Below, one piece after another: positions 45,204 through 54,287 of a DNA stretch of 55,759 bases. Within the stretch, counting starts at the first letter, position 1. Each line of letters opens with the position of its first letter. A program made the position numbers and the translations under genes. The notes beneath the pieces were generated by a model that was not told the DNA's origin, ran no database searches, and saw only the letters and a list, made by a program, of their open reading frames with translations. Source of the stretch: a bacterium (lineage in GTDB: Bacteria > Acidobacteriota > Polarisedimenticolia > Polarisedimenticolales > Polarisedimenticolaceae); the NCBI GenBank assembly GCA_024226515.1, contig JAAELQ010000190.1:1-55759 (forward strand). Reading direction: 5' to 3'.

Positions 45204-46681
45204 TCGAGTCGCAACTCCCGGCGCTACAGATCGTCGTTCCGCTGGTCGCGGCACCGCTGTGCGTTCTCTTCCGACGACGCGGCGCCGCCTGGGTCACGGC
45301 ACTGACGGCCTCCGCGCTGACCTTCGCGATCTCGATCGCCCTGCTGACGCGCACGATGCGCGAGGGAGCGATCCTCTACGAATTCGGCGGCTGGGCCGTG
45401 CCCTACGGCATCGGCTATCGCATCGACGTGCTCAGCGCGTTCATGGTGTTGTTCGTCTCGGGCCTGGGCATCCTCGTGTTGCTCTACGCTCCCGCGAGCC
45501 TGGCACGCGAGATACCCCGGGACAAACACTACCTGTTCCTGACGCTCTACATGCTGTGCCTCGCCGGCCTGCTGGGCATCCTCGTCACCGGCGACCTGTT
45601 CAACCTGTTCGTCTTCCTCGAGATCTCGTCGCTGTCGTCCTACGCCCTGATCAGTCTCGGCCGCACGCCCCGCGCGTTCACCGCGGCGTTCCAGTACCTG
45701 ATCATGGGCACCGTCGGCGCGACGTTCTACCTGATCGGCGTCGGCTTCCTGTACATGATGACGGGCACGCTGAACATGATGGACATGGCGTCCCGGCTCG
45801 CGGACGTCGAGGCGACGCGCACGGTCATCGCGGCGTTCGGCTTCATCACCGTCGGCATCGCGCTGAAGATGGCGCTGTTCCCGCTGCACGTCTGGCTGCC
45901 CAACGCCTACGCCTACGCGCCGTCGGTCGTGACGGCCTTCCTGGCCGCGACGGCCACCAAGGTCTCCGTCTACATCCTGATCCGCATCGTGTTCACCGTC
46001 TGCGGCCCGGCGTTCATCTTCGGCAAGCTGCGTTTCGACACCGTCCTGCTGCCGCTCGCGCTGCTGGGGATCTTCAGCGCGTCGGCCGTCGCCATCTTCC
46101 AGCGCGACATCAAGCGCATGCTGGCCTACTCCAGCGTGGCGCAGATCGGCTACATGGCGCTCGGCATCAGCTTCGCGTCCGCCACCGGGTTGACCGGCGG
46201 CATCGTCCACATGTTCAACCACGCATTGACGAAGGGCGCGCTGTTCTGCGCGATGGGTTGCATCGCGCTGCGCATCGGCTCGGTACACATCGACGACCTG
46301 CACGGCATCGGTCGCCGCATGCCGCTGACGATGTTCGCCTGGGTGCTCGGCGGGCTCAGCCTGATCGGCGTGCCGCTGACGGCGGGCTTCATCAGCAAGT
46401 GGTACCTCATCGCCGCGGCGCTCGAGACCGGCCGCTGGCCGATCGCGGCGCTGGTCCTGCTCAGCTCGCTGCTGGCCCTGGTCTACGTCTGGCGCGTCGT
46501 CGAGGTGGCCTACTTCCGCACCCCGCCCGAGAACGCCGCCGCGGTCCACGAGGCGCCGCTGAGCATGCTCGTGCCGACGTGGGCCCTGATCCTCGCCGTC
46601 CTGTTCTTCGGCATCTCGACCACGCTCAGCGCGGGCATCGCGCAGCGCGCGGCCGAGCTGCTGCTGGCGGTCGGCCGATGA
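45200..46681 (+). CDS. mrpD: Mrp/Mnh antiporter subunit D (NuoN/L-like), first copy
   Basis: 493 residues from GTG 45200 (GTGA overlap). Proton-antiporter family with about 14 helices. FVFLEISSLSSYALIS holds the conserved helix-5 Glu, KMALFPLHVWLPNAY the helix-7 Lys region, DIKRMLAYSSVAQIGYM and FNHALTKGALF the later lysines. It pumps ions in the Mrp complex. Three proteins of this family lie in the cluster. Confidence 0.92.
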   Translation: MIESQLPALQIVVPLVAAPLCVLFRRRGAAWVTALTASALTFAISIALLTRTMREGAILYEFGGWAVPYGIGYRIDVLSAFMVLFVSGLGILVLLYAPASLAREIPRDKHYLFLTLYMLCLAGLLGILVTGDLFNLFVFLEISSLSSYALISLGRTPRAFTAAFQYLIMGTVGATFYLIGVGFLYMMTGTLNMMDMASRLADVEATRTVIAAFGFITVGIALKMALFPLHVWLPNAYAYAPSVVTAFLAATATKVSVYILIRIVFTVCGPAFIFGKLRFDTVLLPLALLGIFSASAVAIFQRDIKRMLAYSSVAQIGYMALGISFASATGLTGGIVHMFNHALTKGALFCAMGCIALRIGSVHIDDLHGIGRRMPLTMFAWVLGGLSLIGVPLTAGFISKWYLIAAALETGRWPIAALVLLSSLLALVYVWRVVEVAYFRTPPENAAAVHEAPLSMLVPTWALILAVLFFGISTTLSAGIAQRAAELLLAVGR

Positions 46682-48141
46682 CGGGTTCGAGCTCCGTCGC
46701 GCTCGCGCTCGGTCTCCCGCTCGCCGGAGCCGTCGTCATCGCGCTGCTCGGGCGTCGGCCGAACCTGCGCGAGACGGCGATGCTCGGCGTCGCCGGCGCG
46801 CTGTTTCTCGTCGTCGTGTCGATCGCGCGCGACCTGCTCGCCGGCGGCACGCCGGGCCTCGAGCTGATCGAGGTCATGCCGGGGCTGGCGCTGGCCTTCG
46901 AGGTCGAACCGCTCGGGATACTGTTCGGACTGGTCGCGTCGGGCCTGTGGATCGTCACCGGCGCCTACGCCATCGGCTACATGCGCGCGCATCACGAGGG
47001 GAACCAGACGCGGTTCTACGCCTGCTTCGCCATCGCCATCTCGAGCGCTCTCGGCATCGCCTTCGCGCGCAACATGTTCACGCTGTTCGTGTTCTACGAG
47101 ATGCTGACGCTCTCGACGTATCCGCTGGTCACGCACCACGGCACGGAGAAGGCGATGCGCGCCGGACGCATCTACCTCGGCGTTTTGTTCACCACCTCGG
47201 TCGGAATGCTGTTGCTGGCGATGATCTGGACCTGGACGATCTCGGGCACGCTGGAGTTCGCCCAGGGCGGACTGCTGGCGGACGACACGGAGCCGGTGGT
47301 CGTGGCGATCCTGCTCGCGCTGTACGCTTTCGGCACCGGCAAGGCCGCGTTGATGCCGTTCCATCGCTGGCTGCCCGCCGCGATGGTCGCACCCACGCCG
47401 GTCAGCGCGCTGTTGCACGCGGTCGCCGTGGTCAAGGCCGGCGTGTTCACGGTGATGAAGGTCGTGGTCTACGTTTTCGGCATCGACCTGCTGAGCTCGA
47501 CCGGCGCGAGCATCTGGCTGATGTACACGGCCGCGATCACCGTGCTGCTGGCCTCGCTCGTCGCGATGACCAAGGACAACCTGAAGGCGATGCTGGCCTA
47601 CTCGACGGTGTCGCAACTGTCGTACATCGTACTCGGCGCCGCGCTGGCCAACGAGGCCGGCGTGCTGGGCGGCAGCATGCACATCGCGATGCACGCGATG
47701 GGCAAGATCACGTTGTTCTTCTGCGCCGGAGCGATCTACGTCGCGGCGCACAAGACGGAGATCAGCCAGCTCGACGGCATCGGCCGCATCATGCCGCTGA
47801 CGCTGTCGGCCTACTTCATCGGCGCGATCAGCGTGATCGGCCTACCTCCGATGGGCGGATCCTGGAGCAAGTGGTTTCTGATTCTCGGCGCCGCCGAGGC
47901 GCAGCAGGTCGCGCTGGTCGTCGTCCTGATGCTCAGCTCGCTGCTCAACGTGGCCTACCTGATGCCGGTCGTGGTTCGCGGCTTCTTCCGGCCGCCGCGC
48001 GCCGTGGGCGCCGCAGCGGGCGTGAAGGAGGCGCCGCTGTTCTGCCTGGTGCCGCTCTGCCTCACCGCCGGCGGCTGCATCGTGTTGTTCTTCCTCGCCG
48101 ACGAGATCCACGGATTCCTGACCCCGCTGATCGGAAGCTGA
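46678..48141 (+). CDS. Mrp/Mnh antiporter D-type subunit, second copy
   Basis: 487 residues from ATG 46678 (ATGA overlap). Same superfamily: FVFYEMLTLSTYPLV, KAALMPFHRWLPAAMVAPTP, DNLKAMLAYSTVSQLSY and HAMGKITLFF. Clearly diverged from the first copy, so not a recent duplication. Related to NuoL/M/N and to MBH subunit H. Confidence 0.9.
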   Translation: MTGSSSVALALGLPLAGAVVIALLGRRPNLRETAMLGVAGALFLVVVSIARDLLAGGTPGLELIEVMPGLALAFEVEPLGILFGLVASGLWIVTGAYAIGYMRAHHEGNQTRFYACFAIAISSALGIAFARNMFTLFVFYEMLTLSTYPLVTHHGTEKAMRAGRIYLGVLFTTSVGMLLLAMIWTWTISGTLEFAQGGLLADDTEPVVVAILLALYAFGTGKAALMPFHRWLPAAMVAPTPVSALLHAVAVVKAGVFTVMKVVVYVFGIDLLSSTGASIWLMYTAAITVLLASLVAMTKDNLKAMLAYSTVSQLSYIVLGAALANEAGVLGGSMHIAMHAMGKITLFFCAGAIYVAAHKTEISQLDGIGRIMPLTLSAYFIGAISVIGLPPMGGSWSKWFLILGAAEAQQVALVVVLMLSSLLNVAYLMPVVVRGFFRPPRAVGAAAGVKEAPLFCLVPLCLTAGGCIVLFFLADEIHGFLTPLIGS

Positions 48142-48142
48142 G

Positions 48143-48397
48143 ATGGGACGCTCTGCCGCGGAAAAGAAGCGCTGGCTCGACGATCCACGACACGTGACGT
48201 GGATCTACCGCGGCGTGTGGATCCTCTGCGGGTTGAGCGTGCTGGCGGATCGGAGCTACGACAAGCACGGTCACTACCCGTTCGAGGAGTGGCTCGGCTT
48301 CCATGGCTGGTACGGGTTCCTCTGCTGCGTTCTGCTCGCCCTGACGGCCGGATTGCTGCGACGCCTGGTGCGGCGCGACGAAGACTACTATGACTGA
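48143..48397 (+). CDS. Small membrane protein of the antiporter cluster
   Basis: 84 residues from ATG 48143. Two membrane helices (YRGVWILCGLSVLAD and WYGFLCCVLLALTAGLLRRL) joined by a polar, aromatic loop (DKHGHYPFEEWLGFHGWYG). No Mrp subunit of this type is standard. It starts 1 bp after the preceding stop and overlaps the next gene by 8 bp, so it is probably an accessory subunit. Confidence 0.75.
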   Translation: MGRSAAEKKRWLDDPRHVTWIYRGVWILCGLSVLADRSYDKHGHYPFEEWLGFHGWYGFLCCVLLALTAGLLRRLVRRDEDYYD

Positions 48398-50090
48398 CCT
48401 GCTGCCCCCGGCCGCGATCATGATCGTCGGGGCGCTGTTGCTCCCGCTGATCCCCTCGCGCGCGCGCCCCTGGGCCGCCCTCGCGCTCCCCGTCGCCAGC
48501 GCGGCGCACCTGCTGGCGCTGCCCATGGGCCACGCGATGCAGCTCTCGCTGTTCGGTTACGATCTGCAGCCGGTGCGCGTGGACGGACTGAGTCTCGTCT
48601 TCGGCACGATCTTCCACATCGCGGCGATTCTCGCCGGCATCTACGCGCTTCACGTGCGCAGCGCGACGCAGCACGTCGCCGGGATGATCTACGCGGGCGC
48701 CGCGATCGGTGCGGTGTTCGCCGGCGACCTGTTGACGCTGTTCGTCTACTGGGAGCTGACCGCGATCTCGTCCGTGTTCCTCATCTGGGCCAGGGGCACC
48801 GAGCGTGCCAACCGCGCCGGCATGCGCTATCTGATCGTGCAGATCGGCTCGGGCGTGGCCCTGCTCGCCGGGTCGATCCTGCACCTGTCGGACAGCGGGT
48901 CGCTGGCCTTCGGCTCGATGTCGCCGAGCAGCCCGGGCACGTGGCTGATCTTCCTCGCGTTCGGCATCAAGTGCGCCTTCCCGCTGCTACACAACTGGCT
49001 ACAGGACGCGTACCCCGAGGCGACGGTCACCGGCACCGTGTTCCTCTCGGCGTTCACGACGAAGCTCGCGATCTACGCGATGGCCCGCGGCTTTCCGGGA
49101 ACCGAGATCCTGATCCCGCTCGGCGTCGTGATGGCCGCGTTCCCGATCTTCTATGCGGCGATCGAGGACGATCTGCGCCGTGTGCTGGCCTACAGCCTGA
49201 ACAACCAGCTCGGCTTCATGCTCATCGGCGTGGGGATCGGCACTCCGCTGGCGCTCAACGGCACGGCGGCACACGCGTTCTGCCACATCCTGTACAAGTC
49301 CCTCCTCTTCATGTCGATGGGCGCGGTGCTGCATCGCACCGGGACGATCAAGGGCTCGCAGCTCGGCGGCCTCTACAAGTCGATGCCGTGGACCACCCTG
49401 TTCTGCATCGTCGGCTCCCTGTCGATCGCGGGCTTCCCGCTGTTCAGCGGCTTCATCAGCAAGTCGATGATCGTGACGGCCACCACCGAAGCGCAGCTCC
49501 TGCTGCCGTTCCTCGCGTTGCTCTTCGCCACGGCCGGCGCGTTTCATCACATCGACATCAAGGTCCCGTTCTTCGCCTTCTTCGCGAAGGACGCCGGCAT
49601 TCGCTGCAAAGAGGCACCGTGGAACATGTTGCTCGCGATGGCGATCGCCGCGTTCCTCTGCGTCGCGGTAGCGCTCCCGCCGGGCACGAACATGCTCTAC
49701 GCAATGCTGCCGCATGCGCCGGTCGACTACGCCGCGTACACGCCGACGCACGTCTGGACCCAGCTTCAGATCCTGCTCTTCTCCGCGTTGGCCTTCTCGG
49801 TGTTGCTGCGCAGCGGCATCTACCCGCTGCCGCTGCGCTCGACGAACCTCGACACCGACTGGCTCTACCGTCGCCTGGCGCCCTCGATCGTGCGGCGCGC
49901 GCTCGCGCGCGGCGCAAGTGTGCAATCGGAACTCGGCGCCGCGGGAGCGCGAAGGCTGGAGGCGCTACGGGCCGGCGTGCACCGTCGCTACGGTCCCGAG
50001 GGCGTCTTCGCCCGCACCTGGGCCACCGGCAGCGCGGTGCTGTGGGTCGTCCTGCTGCTCGCCGTCATCCTCGCGCTGTACTACTTCTGA
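48390..50090 (+). CDS. Mrp/Mnh antiporter D-type subunit, third copy
   Basis: 566 residues from ATG 48390. FVYWELTAISSVFLIW, KCAFPLLHNWLQDAYPEATV, DDLRRVLAYSLNNQLGFM and HILYKSLLFMSMGA mark the proton-antiporter family. It is longer than the other two, with a soluble segment and a final membrane helix (AVLWVVLLLAVILALYYF). Its last 126 bp overlap the 3' end of the convergent nuoM. Confidence 0.9.
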   Translation: MTDLLPPAAIMIVGALLLPLIPSRARPWAALALPVASAAHLLALPMGHAMQLSLFGYDLQPVRVDGLSLVFGTIFHIAAILAGIYALHVRSATQHVAGMIYAGAAIGAVFAGDLLTLFVYWELTAISSVFLIWARGTERANRAGMRYLIVQIGSGVALLAGSILHLSDSGSLAFGSMSPSSPGTWLIFLAFGIKCAFPLLHNWLQDAYPEATVTGTVFLSAFTTKLAIYAMARGFPGTEILIPLGVVMAAFPIFYAAIEDDLRRVLAYSLNNQLGFMLIGVGIGTPLALNGTAAHAFCHILYKSLLFMSMGAVLHRTGTIKGSQLGGLYKSMPWTTLFCIVGSLSIAGFPLFSGFISKSMIVTATTEAQLLLPFLALLFATAGAFHHIDIKVPFFAFFAKDAGIRCKEAPWNMLLAMAIAAFLCVAVALPPGTNMLYAMLPHAPVDYAAYTPTHVWTQLQILLFSALAFSVLLRSGIYPLPLRSTNLDTDWLYRRLAPSIVRRALARGASVQSELGAAGARRLEALRAGVHRRYGPEGVFARTWATGSAVLWVVLLLAVILALYYF

Positions 50091-51668
50091 CCAGCTCTCC
50101 GTCACGGAGCCGTCGCCGACCCGAACCACGCGCGGGGGATAGGTCTCACGCTTCTCGACCTGCGCGACGAGCCGCTGCACCGGCTCTTCGATGACGTCCA
50201 GCACCGGCTTGGGATACAGCCCGATCCAGAACGACAGCACGACCAGCGGAACCAGCGTCAGGATCTCGCGACCGTTCAGGTCCTTGAGCACCTTGTTCTC
50301 TTCACGATCGAGCTTGCCGAAGATCGTCCGCTGGTACAGCCACAGCATGTAGATCGCACCGAGCACGATTCCGGTCGCGGCCAGCACGGCCCAGAACTTC
50401 TGCGGCATGCGGAACGCCCCGAGCAGGATCAGGAACTCGCCGACGAAACCATTACCCGGCACCGCGGGCATGCCGATCGACGACAGCATCATGACCATGA
50501 AGAACACCGCGAAGACCGGCATCACCTTCCACAACCCGCCGAAGTCCTCGATCCGGCGCGTGTGGCGCCGCTCGTAGACCAGGCCGACGAGGAGGAACAG
50601 CGCCCCCGTCGACAGGCCGTGGTTGATCATCTGCAGCACGCTGCCCGAGAAGCCCTGCGCGTTCAGCGCGAAGACCCCGACCATGGCGAAACCGAGGTGG
50701 CTGACCGAAGAGTACGCGACCAGCTTCTTCCAGTCGGTCTGCACCAGGGCGACCACGGCGCCGTAGATCACCCCGATGATGCACAGGGTCAGCGCCAGTG
50801 GCAGGAAGTGCCGGGTCGCGTCGGGCATGATCGGCAGGCTGAAGCGAATGAAGCCGTAAGTGCCCATCTTCAGCAGCACGCCGGCCAGGATCACCGAGCC
50901 CGCAGTGGGCGCCTCGACGTGCGCATCGGGCAGCCAGGTGTGGAACGGGAACATCGGCACCTTGATCGCGAAGCCGACGAAGAACGCCAACCAGACCCAG
51001 TACTGCATGCCGAACCAGTCGGGCCAGGAACCCATCGCGTGCAGGAAGCGTACGTCGAACGTGTAATCGCCGGTCACGCTGCCGTGGTAGTAGTACAGGG
51101 CGATGATGCCGAGCAGCATCAGCACCGAACCCAGCAGCGTGTAGATGAAGAACTTCACCGCCGCGTAGACCCTGCGCTGTCCGCCCCACAGCCCGATGAT
51201 GAAGTACATCGGGATCAGCATGACTTCCCAGAAGATATAGAAGAGGAAGAAGTCCAGGCTGACGAACACACCGAGCATCCCGGTCTGCAACAGCAACATG
51301 AACGCGTAGTACGCCGGCACCCGCTTGCCGATCGAGGACCACGACGCGAGGATCGCGATCAACCCCAGCAAGGTGGTCAGCAGCACCATCAGCATCGAGA
51401 TGCCGTCGACGCCGACGACGTACTTGACGCCCAGAGACTGGATCCAGGACGCCTCCTGGACGAAGCGGAAGCCGAAATCGTCCACCGGCGCGCTCGACCA
51501 GCCGAACCACAGCAGCAGGCTGATCGCGAAGTCGATTGCCGCGACGCCGGTGGCGAAGCGCGCGACGAACTCCTTCGATCGCGTGCGCAACGCGATGAGG
51601 ATCGCGGCCGCGCCGAGCGCCGGGAGGTACGTAATAACGTTGAGCAGATGATCGCCGAACGGGTTCAT
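49965..51668 (-). CDS. nuoM: NADH-quinone oxidoreductase subunit M (orphan), with an antisense-overlapping tail
   Basis: 567 residues from ATG 51668; the frame is open a little further upstream without protein features. Typical NuoM: FYIFWEVMLIPMYFIIGLWG, KVPMFPFHTWLPDAHVEAP, DWKKLVAYSSVSHLGFAMVG, NHGLSTGALFLLVG and MPAVPGNGFVGEFLIL. Normal NuoM would end near LDVIEEPVQRLVAQVEKR. About 55 further hydrophilic residues follow, most encoded antisense to the antiporter gene. No nuoL, nuoN or nuoK adjoin it, so the rest of complex I is elsewhere or this subunit serves another complex. Confidence 0.88.
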   Translation of the reverse strand: MNPFGDHLLNVITYLPALGAAAILIALRTRSKEFVARFATGVAAIDFAISLLLWFGWSSAPVDDFGFRFVQEASWIQSLGVKYVVGVDGISMLMVLLTTLLGLIAILASWSSIGKRVPAYYAFMLLLQTGMLGVFVSLDFFLFYIFWEVMLIPMYFIIGLWGGQRRVYAAVKFFIYTLLGSVLMLLGIIALYYYHGSVTGDYTFDVRFLHAMGSWPDWFGMQYWVWLAFFVGFAIKVPMFPFHTWLPDAHVEAPTAGSVILAGVLLKMGTYGFIRFSLPIMPDATRHFLPLALTLCIIGVIYGAVVALVQTDWKKLVAYSSVSHLGFAMVGVFALNAQGFSGSVLQMINHGLSTGALFLLVGLVYERRHTRRIEDFGGLWKVMPVFAVFFMVMMLSSIGMPAVPGNGFVGEFLILLGAFRMPQKFWAVLAATGIVLGAIYMLWLYQRTIFGKLDREENKVLKDLNGREILTLVPLVVLSFWIGLYPKPVLDVIEEPVQRLVAQVEKRETYPPRVVRVGDGSVTESWSEVVQREDDGEQQDDPQHRAAGGPGAGEDALGTVATVHAGP

Positions 51669-51788
51669 GTGCGTGTTGCCCCCCCGAGGTCTCGGGCTGC
51701 GAGACATCCGAGCTTGCGACCGGTCCGCGGCGGCCGGGGGCGAATTCTAGCCCGGATCAACTACGAGCGCACGGCGCGCCGGGTCCGG

Positions 51789-53069
51789 CTACGGCTCCGT
51801 CGCATCCTCGGTCGCGCGCGGCCCCACGAGGATGCGCACTCGCGTCCCGTCGAGCTGCACGTGGAACGTCTTCCCGGCGGCGTGCAGACGGCGGTCGTCG
51901 CCCGCGGCGGGCTCGAGGCTCGCGCCGGGGAACCGAGCGCGGAGCGTCCTGCCGAAACCGTAGACGAAGTCCCGGGCGGCCTGCTCGGTGGCCCAGAGAC
52001 TGGTCCAGCGTGTCCAGCCCGCGTCGGCGCCCTCCCAGCGCTCGAGGCGGTCGCCGACCCAGCCGTCGCCGGCCATCAGGCCGAGGTTGTCCTTACCCGT
52101 CAGCGTGGAGACGAGGACGACCACGGCCTGCTCGCCCAGGGTGTCGCTGTCGACCCGCTGCAGCCCGGCGGCAGGTGCGCCCTCCTCGGGCCACTCGAGC
52201 GCGGCCGGGGCGTCCGTCGCGTGCAGCACCGACCGCGTCGCGCGACACCCCGCGACACCGCGCTCGACCGCGGGCCAGCCGCCCTGCCGGTACCAGGCCG
52301 CGACGCGATCGAACCCGTCGAGGTAGACGAACCCGAGCATGCCGTACTCGACGCCCGACAGCGAGTTGAGCCCGAGAGGCAACAGTTGCCCCTGCAGCAG
52401 GTCGTTGAGGTCCAGCCGCTGTTGCAGCACCTCGTCGGCCAGGCCCATCCCTGCGAACAGCAGCCGCACGGCGACGAGGTTCGCCTCGCCTTCGGCACAG
52501 GCCGCCCCCGCCAGCATCGCATCCGTCGTCTCGCGAAACGAGTTCACACCGCCTCGTTCGCGTTGCATCGCGTGAGTCAGCGCGTGGCTCACCAACGGCT
52601 CGTCCGGCCGCACGCCCGTCATCATCAACAGGGTCGCGTCCGGGTCGTCCGTGTTCCGCGGGCGAAAATCTCGTTCGGTCAATCGGTTCTCCGCGATGAG
52701 CAACCGGTTGCCCTGGGAATCGAACGCAACGCCTTCCAGGTCCCGGGCCAGGAACTCGAGCACTCGTGCGGGCGTCCCGGCGCCGCCGAGGCCGATGTCG
52801 GCCCATGCGCGTCCTCGCGCGGCCAAGCGTTCTCGTGTCACGTCTCGATAGGCGCGGATCTCCGCGGCGACCTCGCGCAACGAGGGGGTCGAGCGCAGCG
52901 CGATCGGCGGCCGCTGAAACCGCCGTCCACGAAGCTCCTCGACGTGCTCCGCGATGGCGCGCACCTCGGCCATCAGCTTGGCGTCCGCGCCCCCCATCAC
53001 CACGGGAGCGCTCGCGGGAACGTCCTCCGCCGCGCTCAGCAGACACAGCGAGACCAGCAACGCGATCAC
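51789..53069 (-). CDS. Secreted metalloprotease-like protein with degenerate zinc motif
   Basis: 426 residues from GTG 53069, overlapping the DUF192 gene stop (GTGA). Signal peptide about 1-20 (IALLVSLCLLSAAEDVPASA). The middle has VSHALTHAMQRERGG (His162, His166) followed 27 residues later by CAEGEANLVA. This is the layout of secreted HELTHALQ...EGEA metallopeptidases, but the catalytic Glu of HExxH is Ala here. It may be a non-proteolytic binding protein or an unrecognised variant. The C-terminal 150 residues are beta-rich and unassigned. Confidence 0.7.
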   Translation of the reverse strand: MIALLVSLCLLSAAEDVPASAPVVMGGADAKLMAEVRAIAEHVEELRGRRFQRPPIALRSTPSLREVAAEIRAYRDVTRERLAARGRAWADIGLGGAGTPARVLEFLARDLEGVAFDSQGNRLLIAENRLTERDFRPRNTDDPDATLLMMTGVRPDEPLVSHALTHAMQRERGGVNSFRETTDAMLAGAACAEGEANLVAVRLLFAGMGLADEVLQQRLDLNDLLQGQLLPLGLNSLSGVEYGMLGFVYLDGFDRVAAWYRQGGWPAVERGVAGCRATRSVLHATDAPAALEWPEEGAPAAGLQRVDSDTLGEQAVVVLVSTLTGKDNLGLMAGDGWVGDRLERWEGADAGWTRWTSLWATEQAARDFVYGFGRTLRARFPGASLEPAAGDDRRLHAAGKTFHVQLDGTRVRILVGPRATEDATEP

Positions 53070-53530
53070 GGGATCGAGGGCTCCGACAGCACCACGATCT
53101 GAGCACCCGTCTCGAGGCCCTCGGCCGCGGCGCGTCCCCCGGCGACCTCCAGCACGTACCGCGCCGCCTGCATCGGTGCGATCGTGGGACATTCGCCGTC
53201 CGCGGCGCACGGAGGCTGCTCGTGGGCGATATGTACGACCTCGAGCTTCTCGTCGAGCCAGATGATGTCCAGCTCGACCTTGCAGTTCTTCATCCAGAAG
53301 CCGTGGCGCCCGGTCGTGTCGAACAGGAACAGCATGCCCTGGTCGGACGGAACCTCCTCCCGGTACATGTAGCCGCGGGCGCGTGTCACGGGATCGGCCG
53401 CGACCTCGATGCGAAACTCGGTACCGGAGGGGAACACGGCGACGGCCCATCTCGGCGCCGGAGCGGGCTCGGCTGCAATCTGCCCCGCACAGAGCAGCGA
53501 GAACAGAACTGAGAGGATGGAAAACCTCAC
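53066..53530 (-). CDS. Secreted DUF192-family protein
   Basis: 154 residues from GTG 53530 with GGAG 6 nt upstream. Signal peptide about 1-20 (FSILSVLFSLLCAGQIAAEP). The DUF192 core is clear: FRIEVAADPVTRARGYMYRE, GMLFLFDTTGRHGFWMKNC, then LDIIWLDEKLEVVHI and YVLEVAGGRAAAEGLETGA. The biochemical role of DUF192 is not established. Translationally coupled to the metalloprotease-like gene. Confidence 0.85.
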   Translation of the reverse strand: MRFSILSVLFSLLCAGQIAAEPAPAPRWAVAVFPSGTEFRIEVAADPVTRARGYMYREEVPSDQGMLFLFDTTGRHGFWMKNCKVELDIIWLDEKLEVVHIAHEQPPCAADGECPTIAPMQAARYVLEVAGGRAAAEGLETGAQIVVLSEPSIP

Positions 53531-53577
53531 CGACGACTCCGCGCGTTCGGCAGTCCGACGCGAACGACCGTCGTCCG

Positions 53578-54162
53578 TTACGGGTGCCGCACGAGAACGC
53601 CGTCTTCGATCAACCAATCCGAGGCGTCCCCGGTTCCTCCGACCTTACCATCCGATCCAAGACATGCCAAACGGTAACCGTTTTTCCCCTTCTTCGTCTC
53701 GTAGCGCAGGACCCTGCCCCACGGATCGATGGGAGACTGCGACAACAGCCCGGGTTTCAGCTTGTCGAGTGAACGAGGCCATGCTCCGCGTCGTACGCGA
53801 AACACCTCGATGGCGCGAGCGGTTTCGACGAGCAGATCGCGCGCCTTGTGCCCCGGATACTCCGTGACCGCTCGACGTAGATTGCGGTACACGTCGAGCT
53901 CTTCGGCTGCGCGCCGCGCGGCGTCGGTTCGCGGGTGTTCGTCGACGATCTTTGCGTACAACGCGAGCGCGTCATCCAGTTGTTGTTCCCGAACGTGTTG
54001 ACGTGCTTCACGATACAGTGCTTCGGCCTTTCTTTCGCTTCGATTGCACCCGGGCAGGTACAACATCGCGATGGCCAGCGCAACGACAATGGCTACCGTT
54101 TTGCATCGCGAAATGCGACTGCACAAAAACTCTTTTTTGTCGTTCGAACCGTTGACTTGCAT
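53578..54162 (-). CDS. Lipoprotein with TPR-like helices and GspG-like C-terminal domain
   Basis: 194 residues from ATG 54162; no good ribosome site, and the surrounding DNA is less G+C-rich than its neighbours. Hydrophobic signal about 21-36 ending in lipobox LPGC (Cys39). Residues 45-110 look like one or two TPR units (AEALYREARQHVREQQLDDA). The C-terminus, LDKLKPGLLSQSPIDPWGRV then YRLACLGSDGKVGGTGDAS, matches the type II secretion pseudopilin GspG tail with its calcium site. No prepilin leader or pilin helix is present, so the domain has been moved onto a lipoprotein. Confidence 0.75.
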   Translation of the reverse strand: MQVNGSNDKKEFLCSRISRCKTVAIVVALAIAMLYLPGCNRSERKAEALYREARQHVREQQLDDALALYAKIVDEHPRTDAARRAAEELDVYRNLRRAVTEYPGHKARDLLVETARAIEVFRVRRGAWPRSLDKLKPGLLSQSPIDPWGRVLRYETKKGKNGYRLACLGSDGKVGGTGDASDWLIEDGVLVRHP

Positions 54163-54287
54163 CGTCTTGCGTTTGATAATTCCGCTGGCTTTCAGCACGG
54201 GCCAACTGACAAGAACGCAGTACGAATCGACCGCAACCGATCGAAGATCTCGCGCTCGGTTCGTCACGTCCCTGAGGCAATGTATAG

